Shown here in pieces: positions 1 to 8,303 of a DNA stretch of 64,000 bases (its first letter is position 1; each line of letters opens with the position of its first letter). Below the pieces are notes generated by a model. The model was not told where the DNA came from and did not search any database. It was given only the letters and a program-made list of their open reading frames with translations. This DNA is from an uncultured Candidatus Melainabacteria bacterium (GTDB lineage: Bacteria; Cyanobacteriota; Vampirovibrionia; Gastranaerophilales; Gastranaerophilaceae): assembly GCA_934718275.1 (NCBI GenBank), contig CAKUZD010000003.1:124001-188000 (forward strand), given 5' to 3'. The position numbers were made by a program, and so were the translations under genes.

Positions 1-779
1 AGTCCTTCAATTGGGGCGATTGAAATATTTTGAGTCGCATAGTTTAAAGTTCGTTCTATTAGTGAATTAGGAAGTAAATCTTCAAATTCGCCGCTTTTAA
101 GTAAATGAATTTTATCTATAGCTCGAAGCTTGGGCTTAATTTCTTCAAGGTTGTTTTTTGCGTCATTGTCAAGAAGGACAAATATTGGGATTTTTACGTA
201 TTCTGCAAAATTGTAAAAATATTTTACAACTTGATTTTTTCCCCCCGCAGAAATAACGTGAATGCCATGTTCGTCAAAGTCATAATTACAAAGTTTTGAA
301 AAAATAGGTAACAATATTTCTTCAGTAATCCCTTCACATAAAATTATTTTTTTTACGGGAAATCCAAAGTTATTTTTTTTATAAGTTGGGTTTTCTAAGG
401 ATTTTAACCACATCAAGTTGTTTGGCAGTTCTTTGGGTAACATTTGAATTATTGCATTATAATTAATTTTATTTTTTAAAAGTTTTTGAACATTTGCATT
501 TAATTTAAATATTGAATTTTCATAATTAAAAAGTTCTTGATTGATAATTAAAGTATTGTTAACCGGAATTAATGAAAAATTGATTATAGTTTCGGCTAAT
601 TCAGTTATTTTTTCATAGTTCATCTCATCTAATTCATGTTTTTTTATTTTAGGTTCAATAAGATTATTTACTATTATATCTTTAAAAACTCTAAGATATT
701 TGGTTTCTGTTTCCTTAAAACGAGTTAGTCTGTCTATTGATATTATTAGTTGATTTTCTGTAAGTGGTTTAATTTTCAA
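1..779 (-). CDS. TOPRIM-domain (OLD-nuclease-like) protein, C-terminus beyond window
   Basis: About 259 codons are open on the minus strand and run off the window's left edge. The start is a TTG at 777-779, preceded by AGGA eight bases upstream. No ATG is available in frame, and an in-frame stop lies just upstream. The N-terminal ~140 residues are not recognised. From about residue 145 a TOPRIM fold is visible: KKIILCEGITEEILLP carries the conserved glutamate (EGxTE), FVLLDNDA gives the DxD metal motif, and KSGEFEDLLP matches the segment that follows in OLD-type TOPRIM proteins. TOPRIM domains of this class bind Mg2+ and cleave DNA in OLD/RecF-type nucleases and some phage-defence proteins. 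No AAA/ABC ATPase motif is seen in the visible part, so this may be a stand-alone TOPRIM protein rather than a full OLD nuclease. The fold call is fairly safe; the role is unknown. Confidence 0.72.
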   Translation of the reverse strand, partial: MKIKPLTENQLIISIDRLTRFKETETKYLRVFKDIIVNNLIEPKIKKHELDEMNYEKITELAETIINFSLIPVNNTLIINQELFNYENSIFKLNANVQKLLKNKINYNAIIQMLPKELPNNLMWLKSLENPTYKKNNFGFPVKKIILCEGITEEILLPIFSKLCNYDFDEHGIHVISAGGKNQVVKYFYNFAEYVKIPIFVLLDNDAKNNLEEIKPKLRAIDKIHLLKSGEFEDLLPNSLIERTLNYATQNISIAPIEG

Positions 780-855
780 AATTTTATTCCTGATTGTAAC
801 ATTTATTAATTAAATTTTTAGAATATAGCAATTTTTTCTATGTTTATTTTTTTTA

Positions 856-861
856 TATAAT
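856..861 (+). promoter_or_regulatory. -10 box for the peptidase-like gene
   Basis: A consensus TATAAT lies 20 bases before the GTG start at 882. No good -35 is seen in the T-rich stretch upstream. Confidence 0.35.
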
Positions 862-881
862 AGTAGTAGTGGAGTGGAATT

Positions 882-2339
882 GTGTATTCATTAAATATTG
901 ATACCCCTCAATATAATCATTATAACACAGTAAAGTCTGTGAGCGTACCTAATGTTACAAATCCTATAACAGCAAAATCAGCTCCGTCTTTTACTGCAAG
1001 TAAACCGCAAATTAATCAAGTTCCTTATAATCAAGCATTAACTTCGTCTCGATTTAGAACAGAACTTGTTTCAAATGATGAGAAAGCAAAATATAATGAA
1101 ATTGTGAAAATTGTTGATAAAGACACTCGTAAGCAATTGAATACCCTATTAAAGACAGGAGCTTTGTTGAATGCGGATTCAAATGATAATTCAACAACGC
1201 TTGATAATTTATATAAAATTGCAACAACTCAACGGGCTCAAGGTTTAGATAATGTTACGATTTTAAAAGATACGATAAATACAATTTGCGATCCACATAT
1301 AATAACTCAACAGTTTGGAAATATTCCTACTCAATATCAGGCTCAAGCAGCTGCGTTAGAAGCTGATAAAAGTTCGGACATAAATGTTGAACATTCCGGA
1401 ACTTGCGTGGCTTCAAGTATTGAATATAATTTGGCTGATAAACATCCAGCAGAATTTGCAAGATTTGCCGAAGGTTTAAGTTCTCCCAATATGGCTGTTC
1501 AAAAAAGTATAAAGATGAATAATTTAGCAGACAATACACTTGATGCAATTTGGTTATTAAATGCTTTTGAGATACCTTATGAGGCAAAAGATTTTGATAA
1601 GGCAAATTTAACTTTTGCTCCTGATAAAAATGCTATTATAAGAGCACATATTCAGACTGTAGATAGAGATAAGTATGAGCGTTCTTCGTTAGATGTTTTA
1701 ATGCAATCTACATTTATGCAAATAGGTTCTCAACAATCTTACGATTCTTTAACAGATAAGCGAAGTGGTAAGTTCAATCAAAATGATAAGGGATTGATTG
1801 AGTTTGAAAAAACTTTTACGGAATCAGTAGTTGAGGATAAAAATAAATTGTCTGTTACCTACCAAACAGTAGATGAAAATGCAAGGTTGATAGGCTATGA
1901 AACTGATTTTAATACGATGAAAAAGCAGATTACTGATGCCTTAAATATGGGTGAAAATGTAATTATTGGTTATACGCAAGTTGATGCAAATAATACAATT
2001 ATTAATGGGCATGAGATTACAATTACCGGAACAAAAACCGATAAAAACGGAAAAATGACTTTTATTTGTAATGATACTGATGATAATGTATCAAAGTCTA
2101 TAGAATATCCTGAGGAGTTTTTACTCCCAAAAATTCATCATGCCGCTTTACCGCAATCTGTAGTTGCGAATGATGTAAATTTTGTAGAAAATTGGGTGGA
2201 AGGTTTAAAATCTTATAAAGAGTTGAAAAAACAACAACAAATCAAAAATCCTGCAACAATGCAGCATACTCAACAACAAGTTGTTTCGCAACCGCAAACA
2301 ATTGTTTTGGAAAGAAATCAAATCGGACAGGTTGCTTAA
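882..2339 (+). CDS. Papain-like (C39/C10-like) cysteine peptidase candidate
   Basis: A 485-residue protein starting at GTG with GGAG 8 bases upstream. The N-terminal ~60 residues are low-complexity (N, T, P, Q, S) and contain PSFTASKPQ. There is no signal peptide or membrane segment. Two separated motifs suggest a papain-like fold: SGTCVASSIEYNLA with Cys175, and NGHEITITG with His377, followed by ICNDTDDN that could supply the Asp/Asn. The spacing and the GHxxTITG-type strand resemble C39/C10-like peptidases. The last ~50 residues are Q-rich and probably disordered. The next gene downstream encodes a nucleotidase with a similar leader (KVTFRAN), and the two may form a transcription unit with a 64-base gap. 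The peptidase call is an inference from motif order; substrate and location are unknown. Confidence 0.5.
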   Translation: MYSLNIDTPQYNHYNTVKSVSVPNVTNPITAKSAPSFTASKPQINQVPYNQALTSSRFRTELVSNDEKAKYNEIVKIVDKDTRKQLNTLLKTGALLNADSNDNSTTLDNLYKIATTQRAQGLDNVTILKDTINTICDPHIITQQFGNIPTQYQAQAAALEADKSSDINVEHSGTCVASSIEYNLADKHPAEFARFAEGLSSPNMAVQKSIKMNNLADNTLDAIWLLNAFEIPYEAKDFDKANLTFAPDKNAIIRAHIQTVDRDKYERSSLDVLMQSTFMQIGSQQSYDSLTDKRSGKFNQNDKGLIEFEKTFTESVVEDKNKLSVTYQTVDENARLIGYETDFNTMKKQITDALNMGENVIIGYTQVDANNTIINGHEITITGTKTDKNGKMTFICNDTDDNVSKSIEYPEEFLLPKIHHAALPQSVVANDVNFVENWVEGLKSYKELKKQQQIKNPATMQHTQQQVVSQPQTIVLERNQIGQVA

Positions 2340-2403
2340 TAAAAAGTAAAAATTAAGCAAAAAAAATCTTGAAGATGTTTAATTTAGTAAAAGGTGAAAA
2401 AAT

Positions 2404-4020
2404 ATGAATATATCATTAACTAATTTGTCCAAGGTAACATTTAGAGCAAATGTTACGCCCAGCCGGTCTACACAGGCAACTTCAATTAAAACTAATTTAC
2501 AACCACAACAGGATACGTTTGAAAAATCTGATAAAAAAACAAGTAATGCTTCAAAATATTCGACAACGGATATTTTCTATATAAATGATAACCATGGTAG
2601 ATTGGGGAATATGTCACGAATATACTCTGCAAAAGAGTTATATGATTTTAATACAAAAAATTCAACGGCAGACAAATTAGTTTTGGCAGCAGGAGATATT
2701 TCTGCCGGTGCAGATGCTCATATTGTTAAAGCTGCAAATACTTATATGAATGCTTTGGGCGTAGAAGCTACTTCGGACGGAAACCATGAATATGATGCAA
2801 ATCCTTCTGAAATTGCGGAAAGTAAGAAAGGTGCAAAATTTAAGAGTTTAGGCATGAATTTGCAAATTCCTAAAGGAAATCCGTTAGATGGAGTTATTGA
2901 AAAGTCATTTGTTCTTGAAAAAAATGGCCATAAGTATGCAATTATAGGTTTAGCTCCTCCTGATTTACATGAAAGAATTCGTGATAATGATTCTCGTAAG
3001 CAGATTGGTGTAGACGATTTTGAAAAAACTATAAAAGATGTTCAAGCAGCAGTTGATGAATATAAAAAACAAGGTATAAACAAAGTTATACTATTGTCTC
3101 ACTGTGGCTTGACAAAAGATCAGAAGTTGGCTCAAGAAACTTCCGGAATAGATGTAATTGTCGGTGGGCATACCCATGATTTGTTGAAGGGAGTTGAAAA
3201 CGGAAAAAATCTTCTGAATTCAAAGGCTAACGAACCTGTTATAATAACTCAAGCAGGAAAAGACGGAGAATATTTTGGTGATTTGAAGATTACTTGGGAT
3301 GATGATAAAGGAGTGATTGTAAAAGTTCAGAATAATGTAACTCCTTCAAGTATATTTAAGCGCAATAGAGTTATGAAAGGTGTTTTTGAACAAATTTTAG
3401 GTAAGCCTGAATACCTTGGAGAAATAAAAACGGCAACAGGGCCTACAAAAGAAAGATTAATTGATCCAAATCCAAATGCGTTTTTGATTATGGATGCTGT
3501 AAGACATGAATGTGGAACAGATTTGGCAATAATTAATGCGGGAAATATTAGAGGCTTCTTTGAAGCCGGACCTTTAGATTCTCATCAAGTATTTGAGGTC
3601 GTTCCTTTAAAAAATAATATGGTTAAGTTGAAATTAACAGAAAAAGAACTTGTCGAAGCATTGAAAAAAGGCGCAAAATCATTTAATGACCCGGGACATA
3701 AACCGGGAATTATAATGCCTTCCGGTTTAAAATACTCAGTTAGCAAAAATGGCGAACTTAAGTCTGCTACATTTATAGATAAAGAAGGTAAAGAAAATTC
3801 TATTGATATAAATAATCCTCGAGAAAATAAAATTTATTCGGTAGCTACAGATGATTTCTTAGCATCCGGTGGAGACAACTTAATTTCTAATAAAATAGAA
3901 AAAGGCGAAATAGATGAAAAATTTGACTATGACAAAGACAAATTAACTTGTGACTATATTAAAAAGTTGAATACTCCGGTTGAATTAAAAGATGATGGAA
4001 GAATTCAAGTTGTTGATTAA
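2404..4020 (+). CDS. 5'-nucleotidase / 2',3'-cyclic phosphodiesterase family (UshA-like)
   Basis: A 538-residue two-domain metallophosphoesterase. The N-terminal calcineurin-like domain shows all metal-site blocks in order: INDNHGRLG near residue 60 (the usual first-motif NDxHG with Asn for Ile), AAGDISAGA, SDGNHEYD, ILLSHCG and IVGGHTHDLL. The C-terminal 5'-nucleotidase domain follows, with INAGNIRG, VFEVVPLKNNMV and VATDDFLASGGDN, the substrate-binding part. Family members hydrolyse nucleoside monophosphates, cyclic nucleotides or UDP-sugars, usually outside the cytoplasm. This one has no classical signal peptide. It begins with MNISLTNLSKVTFRAN and an S/T/Q-rich stretch like several other proteins here. 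The start follows an AAAGGTG ribosome site. Catalytic family assignment is solid; the export route and exact substrate are not shown. Confidence 0.9.
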   Translation: MNISLTNLSKVTFRANVTPSRSTQATSIKTNLQPQQDTFEKSDKKTSNASKYSTTDIFYINDNHGRLGNMSRIYSAKELYDFNTKNSTADKLVLAAGDISAGADAHIVKAANTYMNALGVEATSDGNHEYDANPSEIAESKKGAKFKSLGMNLQIPKGNPLDGVIEKSFVLEKNGHKYAIIGLAPPDLHERIRDNDSRKQIGVDDFEKTIKDVQAAVDEYKKQGINKVILLSHCGLTKDQKLAQETSGIDVIVGGHTHDLLKGVENGKNLLNSKANEPVIITQAGKDGEYFGDLKITWDDDKGVIVKVQNNVTPSSIFKRNRVMKGVFEQILGKPEYLGEIKTATGPTKERLIDPNPNAFLIMDAVRHECGTDLAIINAGNIRGFFEAGPLDSHQVFEVVPLKNNMVKLKLTEKELVEALKKGAKSFNDPGHKPGIIMPSGLKYSVSKNGELKSATFIDKEGKENSIDINNPRENKIYSVATDDFLASGGDNLISNKIEKGEIDEKFDYDKDKLTCDYIKKLNTPVELKDDGRIQVVD

Positions 4021-4054
4021 TATATAAGCCAAATTTTGTTGAAAAATAAATTCG

Positions 4055-4717
4055 TTAATAACCGTATTGCTCATGTTGATTTAAATACTCTTTTACGGAG
4101 TTCAATGAAGCCTGTACAATACGCGTTACTCTAGATGGAGATAAACCTACTTGTTTGGCAATATCTTTAACTTGCATGTTTCTGTAAAAACGATATTCAA
4201 CAACAGTTCTTTCTTTTGGAGGTAATTTCGCAATTGCGGCCCTAATCATTCTACCCATTTCGGTAATTTCAGCATTTTCATCCGGTTGAGCATGCGGGTC
4301 TTTTAAGAAATCAAAAGGAGAATCATTATCACTTGCTGCAGCTGCAAGCCCATCAATTGAAAGAATTGTTTCATAAACAGCTTCTCTAACTTTTGCTTTT
4401 TGCATATCCATGCCATCCACAGCTTCTTCTGAATCTACTTCATCTTCGGCTTTATGTTTTAAAGAATACCATTTATATCTTATTCTTAACTCGTTTCTAA
4501 TAGCCCATCTTACTGCGGTTGCAATATAAGCGGCATTATACTTTTCCAATTGTTCGGGAGTTTTATTTTTTATTAAAACTTGAATAGCTAAAATTCCAAT
4601 AGAAACCAATTCCTCGTAATCTACCATGTGCTGAGGGATACGCCTATGTTCTACCTTGGCAACTCTTTGGACTATATCTATATATTCTTGTAATTTATTT
4701 TTATTTTGCATAACCAT
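4055..4717 (-). CDS. fliA: Sigma-70 family factor, FliA-like
   Basis: A 220-residue sigma factor lacking region 1. Region 2 is visible around YEELVSIGILA and TAVRWAIRNELRIRYKW, where region 2.3-2.4 would melt and read the -10 element. Region 4 is at KLPPKERTVVEYRFY and VKDIAKQVGLSPSRVTRIVQ, a helix-turn-helix for the -35. An acidic linker of about 60 residues separates them. The size and region layout fit sigma-28 (FliA)-type factors, and the gene lies directly downstream of flhB with a 27-base gap, which supports a flagellar or motility role. A TATAAT lies one base before ATG 4717 and seven bases before the in-frame ATG at 4711, so the real start may be 4711 on a leaderless mRNA. It could instead be another group-3 sigma factor. 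Confidence 0.75.
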   Translation of the reverse strand: MVMQNKNKLQEYIDIVQRVAKVEHRRIPQHMVDYEELVSIGILAIQVLIKNKTPEQLEKYNAAYIATAVRWAIRNELRIRYKWYSLKHKAEDEVDSEEAVDGMDMQKAKVREAVYETILSIDGLAAAASDNDSPFDFLKDPHAQPDENAEITEMGRMIRAAIAKLPPKERTVVEYRFYRNMQVKDIAKQVGLSPSRVTRIVQASLNSVKEYLNQHEQYGY

Positions 4718-4718
4718 G

Positions 4719-4724
4719 ATTATA
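4719..4724 (-). promoter_or_regulatory. -10 box, possible leaderless start for the sigma gene
   Basis: TATAAT on the minus strand ends seven bases before the ATG at 4711. No Shine-Dalgarno precedes either candidate ATG. A clear -35 is not seen. Confidence 0.35.
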
Positions 4725-4744
4725 GATTTATTCTATCATAGAAT

Positions 4745-5821
4745 TTATTTCATTGTACCTTTATTTGATGTATTTTTCAACTTGTAAACAAAAAGTAGAA
4801 TTTCTGCGATTGCTTTGTATAATTCCGGAGGGATTTGTTGGTTTAAATCAACCATTTTATAAAGAGCACGAGCAACAGGAGCGTTTTCGATTACCGGAAT
4901 TTGATGTTCTCTTGCTATTTTAATGATTTTTTTTGCAATAAGTTCTGTTCCTTTTGCAATAAGCATTGGGGAAGCCATTTCTTCTGCTTTGTATTTTAAA
5001 GCGCAGGCAATATGTGTAGGGTTTGTTACAACAAAGTCGGCATCCGGAACAGCATCCATCATGCCTTTTTGTAACATTTGCATACGCCGTTGTCTTAAAG
5101 CGGCTTTTACATTAGGGTCTCCTTCGGTGTTTTTATACTCATCTTTAATTTCTTTAAAAGACATTTTTTGATCTTTTAAAAATTTCCATTTTGTTACACC
5201 ATAATCTGCAGCTGCAATTACTAAAAAAGCAATACAGGCTTTAAAAATAAAGTCTGTAATCAGTTTTCCGAATTCAATCATTACCGCAAAATTATTATCT
5301 ATGGCTGCCAACATAAGAATATTTTCAATATGTTGCATATATACGCTCCAACCTATGTAGCCAAGTAGAACAACTTTTAAAATATTTTTAAATAATTCAA
5401 ACAGTGTTTTTATTGACATAATATTTTTGAAGTATTTCGTAGGATTAAGTTTATCTAATTTTGGCATTAGAGGAGCAGTTGCAACAAGTGGCCCAACTTG
5501 GATAAAATCAGCCATAATTGCAATAAACCAAGCAACAAAAAGCACAGGCCCGATAATAAGAGCAGCGCATTTGATTGTAAGCGTTAAAATATATGTCATT
5601 CCGATTTCATCTACATGTGCATTTGGAATTTGTTCATATAGAAGTGTATAAAGTTGAACAATTTGATCCCAAATAAATGGTGCGAGCCCAAAAATTACTG
5701 AAAATAGAATAAGTAAAGAAAGTGCGGTTGAAAAATCTTTTGATTTAACAACTTGTCCTTCTTTTCTTGCCTGTTCGAGTTTTCTCGGAGTGGCATCAAA
5801 CTGTTTATCTTCATCACCCAT
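4745..5821 (-). CDS. flhB: Flagellar export apparatus protein FlhB
   Basis: A 358-residue inner-membrane component of the flagellar type III export gate. It opens with the family's hydrophilic head (FDATPRKLEQARKEGQVVKS), followed by four hydrophobic segments over residues ~30-210. A basic cytoplasmic domain contains the autocleavage motif NPTH in VVTNPTHIACALKY at about residue 265. FlhB self-cleaves between N and P and controls the switch from rod/hook to filament export. AAGGA stands 9 bases before the ATG. The sigma-factor gene follows 27 bases downstream. No other flagellar gene is in the window, so the rest of the machinery must be elsewhere. The injectisome paralogue (SctU) is the alternative; the sigma-factor neighbour favours the flagellar form. 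Confidence 0.92.
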   Translation of the reverse strand: MGDEDKQFDATPRKLEQARKEGQVVKSKDFSTALSLLILFSVIFGLAPFIWDQIVQLYTLLYEQIPNAHVDEIGMTYILTLTIKCAALIIGPVLFVAWFIAIMADFIQVGPLVATAPLMPKLDKLNPTKYFKNIMSIKTLFELFKNILKVVLLGYIGWSVYMQHIENILMLAAIDNNFAVMIEFGKLITDFIFKACIAFLVIAAADYGVTKWKFLKDQKMSFKEIKDEYKNTEGDPNVKAALRQRRMQMLQKGMMDAVPDADFVVTNPTHIACALKYKAEEMASPMLIAKGTELIAKKIIKIAREHQIPVIENAPVARALYKMVDLNQQIPPELYKAIAEILLFVYKLKNTSNKGTMK

Positions 5822-5914
5822 ACGCTATTTCCTTAATGAATATTATAGCATGGTCAAAAATTAAAAATATTATAGTTATATTTTCTTATATTTTATATAG
5901 GTGAGCATAATTTT

Positions 5915-6568
5915 TTATTCTGCCACAATTTTTACACCTGAACTTGTACCTAATCTCTCCGCACCTGCTTCAATCATCTTGATTGCAGTTTCTTTATCTC
6001 TAATTCCGCCTGATGCTTTAACTTTAAGTCCGTATGGAGAAACAGTTTCATACATTAGTTTTACATCTTCAACTTTTGCGCCAACTCCACCTTTTACAAA
6101 TCCCGTAGATGTTTTCACAAAATCTGCCTTTGCCTCAATACAAAGTTCACAAGCTTTTTTTATTTCGTCTTTTTCTAACAAATCCGTTTCTAAAATAACT
6201 TTTAGTGGTTTGTCTTGGCAAGCGGCTTTTACTGTTTTTATGTCGTTTAAAACAAAATCATAATCTTTATTTTTAATTGCAGTAACATTAATAACCATAT
6301 CAATTTCATCAGCACCGTCTTCTACAGCTTTTGATGTTTCGAATGCTTTGACATCACTTCTGTTTGCTCCAAGAGGAAATCCAACAACAGTAACAACTTT
6401 TACGTTACTGTTTGCTAAATTTTCTTTAGCTAATTTAATGTACGCGGGGTTTATGCAGACTCCTAAAAATTGATGTTCTTTGGCTTCATTGAATAGTTTA
6501 ATAAAATCGTCAAGTTTTGCATCTTGTTTTAAAAGCGTGTGTTCAATATGTTTGTTTAAATTTTTCAT
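5915..6568 (-). CDS. deoC: Deoxyribose-phosphate aldolase
   Basis: A 217-residue class I aldolase that splits 2-deoxyribose-5-phosphate into glyceraldehyde-3-phosphate and acetaldehyde, feeding deoxynucleoside carbon into glycolysis. The sequence shows the family pattern from start to end: HTLLK, GVCINPAYI, VVGFPLGA, GADEIDMVIN, ILETDLL, the Schiff-base lysine in FVKTSTGF (~residue 152) and the second lysine in LKVKASGGIR (~residue 183). Length is normal for the short bacterial form. The ATG follows a GGGG ribosome site 6 bases away. flhB lies 93 bases downstream on the same strand with no terminator between, so read-through is possible but no functional link is evident. Confidence 0.96.
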   Translation of the reverse strand: MKNLNKHIEHTLLKQDAKLDDFIKLFNEAKEHQFLGVCINPAYIKLAKENLANSNVKVVTVVGFPLGANRSDVKAFETSKAVEDGADEIDMVINVTAIKNKDYDFVLNDIKTVKAACQDKPLKVILETDLLEKDEIKKACELCIEAKADFVKTSTGFVKGGVGAKVEDVKLMYETVSPYGLKVKASGGIRDKETAIKMIEAGAERLGTSSGVKIVAE

Positions 6569-6586
6569 AATTATCCCCTTTTTTAC

Positions 6587-6621
6587 TTGATTATAGCATA
6601 AAGTTTATTTATAATTATTCT
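6587..6621 (+). promoter_or_regulatory. Promoter placing the transcript start at the sulP ATG (leaderless)
   Basis: TTGATT (6587-6592) and TATAAT (6610-6615) are separated by exactly 17 bases. The -10 ends six bases before ATG 6622, so transcription would begin at or beside the start codon. No Shine-Dalgarno is present. Confidence 0.6.
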
Positions 6622-8247
6622 ATGGATTTAAAGGAAAAATTGCAAGTTTTTGCAGGGGATATATTAGGAGGACTTAATGCCGCAATAATTACTTTGCCAC
6701 AGGCTTTAGCGTTTGGGGTCGCTACAGGTTTTGGGGCAAGTGCCGGTATATGGGGAGCAATTATTCTTTGTTTTGTTGCGGGTGTTTTGGGAACAAAAGT
6801 GCCGATGATATCCGGAGTAACAGGGCCTGTTGCTATTGTTGTTGCATCTGTAATGCATGCATTAAATCAAAATAATGAAACAGTTATTTTTATAATTTTA
6901 ATTGCCGGTGTGTTGCAAGTTCTTCTCTCGCTGACTAAGTTGCCTGATGTTGTAAAATATGTGCCGTATCCAGTAATATCAGGTTTTATGAATGGTGTTG
7001 GTGTAATTATTATAATAATGCAATTAAATCCGTTGTTTGGACTTCCTGCTTGTTCTAATACTATTGAAAGTTTGGAGAGTATTTTCAAGTCAATTTTTTC
7101 ATTAAATTTACATGCTTTTGCTATAGGTGTTTTAACGTTGCTAATCGTGTTTGGCTTTCCTAAAAAATGGAATAAGTACGTTCCATCACAAATTTTAGCA
7201 TTAATTTTATGCACATTTATTTCTATAAAAATGGGTTTAAATGTTGATAAAATTTCTCAAATTTCTGTTTCGCTTCCTTCAATACATATTCCACATACAA
7301 ACTTACATGATTTTATTTCCTATTTTCATTATTCAATAATATTAGCTGTAATTTTTTCATCTGAAAGTTTGTTAACGGGATTGGTTTGTACTTCTGTTAC
7401 CAAAGTTCAGTTGCCTCCAAGTAAATTATTAGCATCTCAAGGTTTAGGAAATATTTGTTGTGCATTAACAGGAAACCTTGCCGGTTCCGCTGCTACTATG
7501 CGTACAGTTGCAGCACTGAAATCAGGGGCTTCTACAAAATTAGCAGCAGTAGTAACTTCTGTTATCTTAATTTTGTTGATTTTTCAATTTTCCGGATTTG
7601 TTGCAGAAATTCCGTTGTCTGTGTTGGCGGGAATTTTGATAAAAATAGGATATGATATTATTGATACAAAATTTTTAAAAGTAATAAAATTAGCACCTAA
7701 AGATGACTTATATGTTCTTTTATTGGTATTCTTTTTGACTGTATTTTATAACTTAATTGTTGCGGTTGGTGCCGGAATTACTTTAGCAGCATTATTGTAC
7801 GCTAAGAGAGTTGCAGATAAAGCAAAATTAATTGATAAAGTTGTTTATGATAAGGATATAATGAAGCTTGAGAGAGTGTTGGAGCAGGATTCTCACCATA
7901 AAATTAGGGTTGTTCACATAAGCGGAGCCTTCTTTTTTGGTTCGGCAACTCAAATAATTTCTCAATTTGATGAGTTTTTAGGAACTCGTTATTTGATAAT
8001 TGTTTATGATGGAAGTGATACTCTTGATATTTCTGCGGTTTTTGCGTTGGAAGATATTATTTTACGTTTAAAATCTCAACATATTAAGGTTTTAATGGTA
8101 ATTCAAAATGAAACAGTAAAAACTCAATTAGAACAATATGAAATTACAAAACAGATTAAAGGGGTTTATTCTTCAGAAATAGATGCAATAAACCATGCCA
8201 AAGCTTTGTTTAAGAAAAAAATTAAAAAGAATTTTTTTGAAAAATAA
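6622..8247 (+). CDS. SulP family anion transporter with STAS domain
   Basis: A 541-residue inner-membrane transporter of the SLC26/SulP family (sulfate, bicarbonate or other anions, commonly with Na+ or H+). It begins at the typical block DILGGLNAAIITLPQALAFG and shows 10-12 hydrophobic segments to about residue 400, with the conserved ISGVTGPVAI and NLAGSAATMRTVAALKSGA loops. The cytoplasmic STAS domain follows from ~residue 425 (VVHISGAFFFGS; LIIVYDGSDTLDISA). The MRTVAALKSGAST region fits SulP proteins broadly and does not fix the substrate. It has its own promoter with no leader and ends in a bidirectional terminator shared with the convergent phosphohexomutase gene. Confidence 0.9.
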   Translation: MDLKEKLQVFAGDILGGLNAAIITLPQALAFGVATGFGASAGIWGAIILCFVAGVLGTKVPMISGVTGPVAIVVASVMHALNQNNETVIFIILIAGVLQVLLSLTKLPDVVKYVPYPVISGFMNGVGVIIIIMQLNPLFGLPACSNTIESLESIFKSIFSLNLHAFAIGVLTLLIVFGFPKKWNKYVPSQILALILCTFISIKMGLNVDKISQISVSLPSIHIPHTNLHDFISYFHYSIILAVIFSSESLLTGLVCTSVTKVQLPPSKLLASQGLGNICCALTGNLAGSAATMRTVAALKSGASTKLAAVVTSVILILLIFQFSGFVAEIPLSVLAGILIKIGYDIIDTKFLKVIKLAPKDDLYVLLLVFFLTVFYNLIVAVGAGITLAALLYAKRVADKAKLIDKVVYDKDIMKLERVLEQDSHHKIRVVHISGAFFFGSATQIISQFDEFLGTRYLIIVYDGSDTLDISAVFALEDIILRLKSQHIKVLMVIQNETVKTQLEQYEITKQIKGVYSSEIDAINHAKALFKKKIKKNFFEK

Positions 8248-8276
8248 AAAGTCTTGTAAAAACAACAAGACTTTTT
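8246..8276. terminator. Bidirectional intrinsic terminator
   Basis: Stem GTCTTGT/ACAAGAC with a 7-base loop, flanked by A5 and T5, lies between the convergent sulP and phosphohexomutase genes and can serve both. Confidence 0.85.
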
Positions 8277-8303
8277 ATTTTTATTTATTTAATATTTTCA
8301 AAT

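Noticed and set aside
882..2339. Link between the papain-like protein and the double-glycine-like leader peptides
   Set aside because: They are 11 kb apart with no ABC transporter or shared regulation; kept only as a remote idea.
4745..5821. Injectisome (virulence type III secretion) gene
   Set aside because: FlhB and SctU are paralogues; the adjacent FliA-like sigma factor and lack of any other secretion gene favour flagella.
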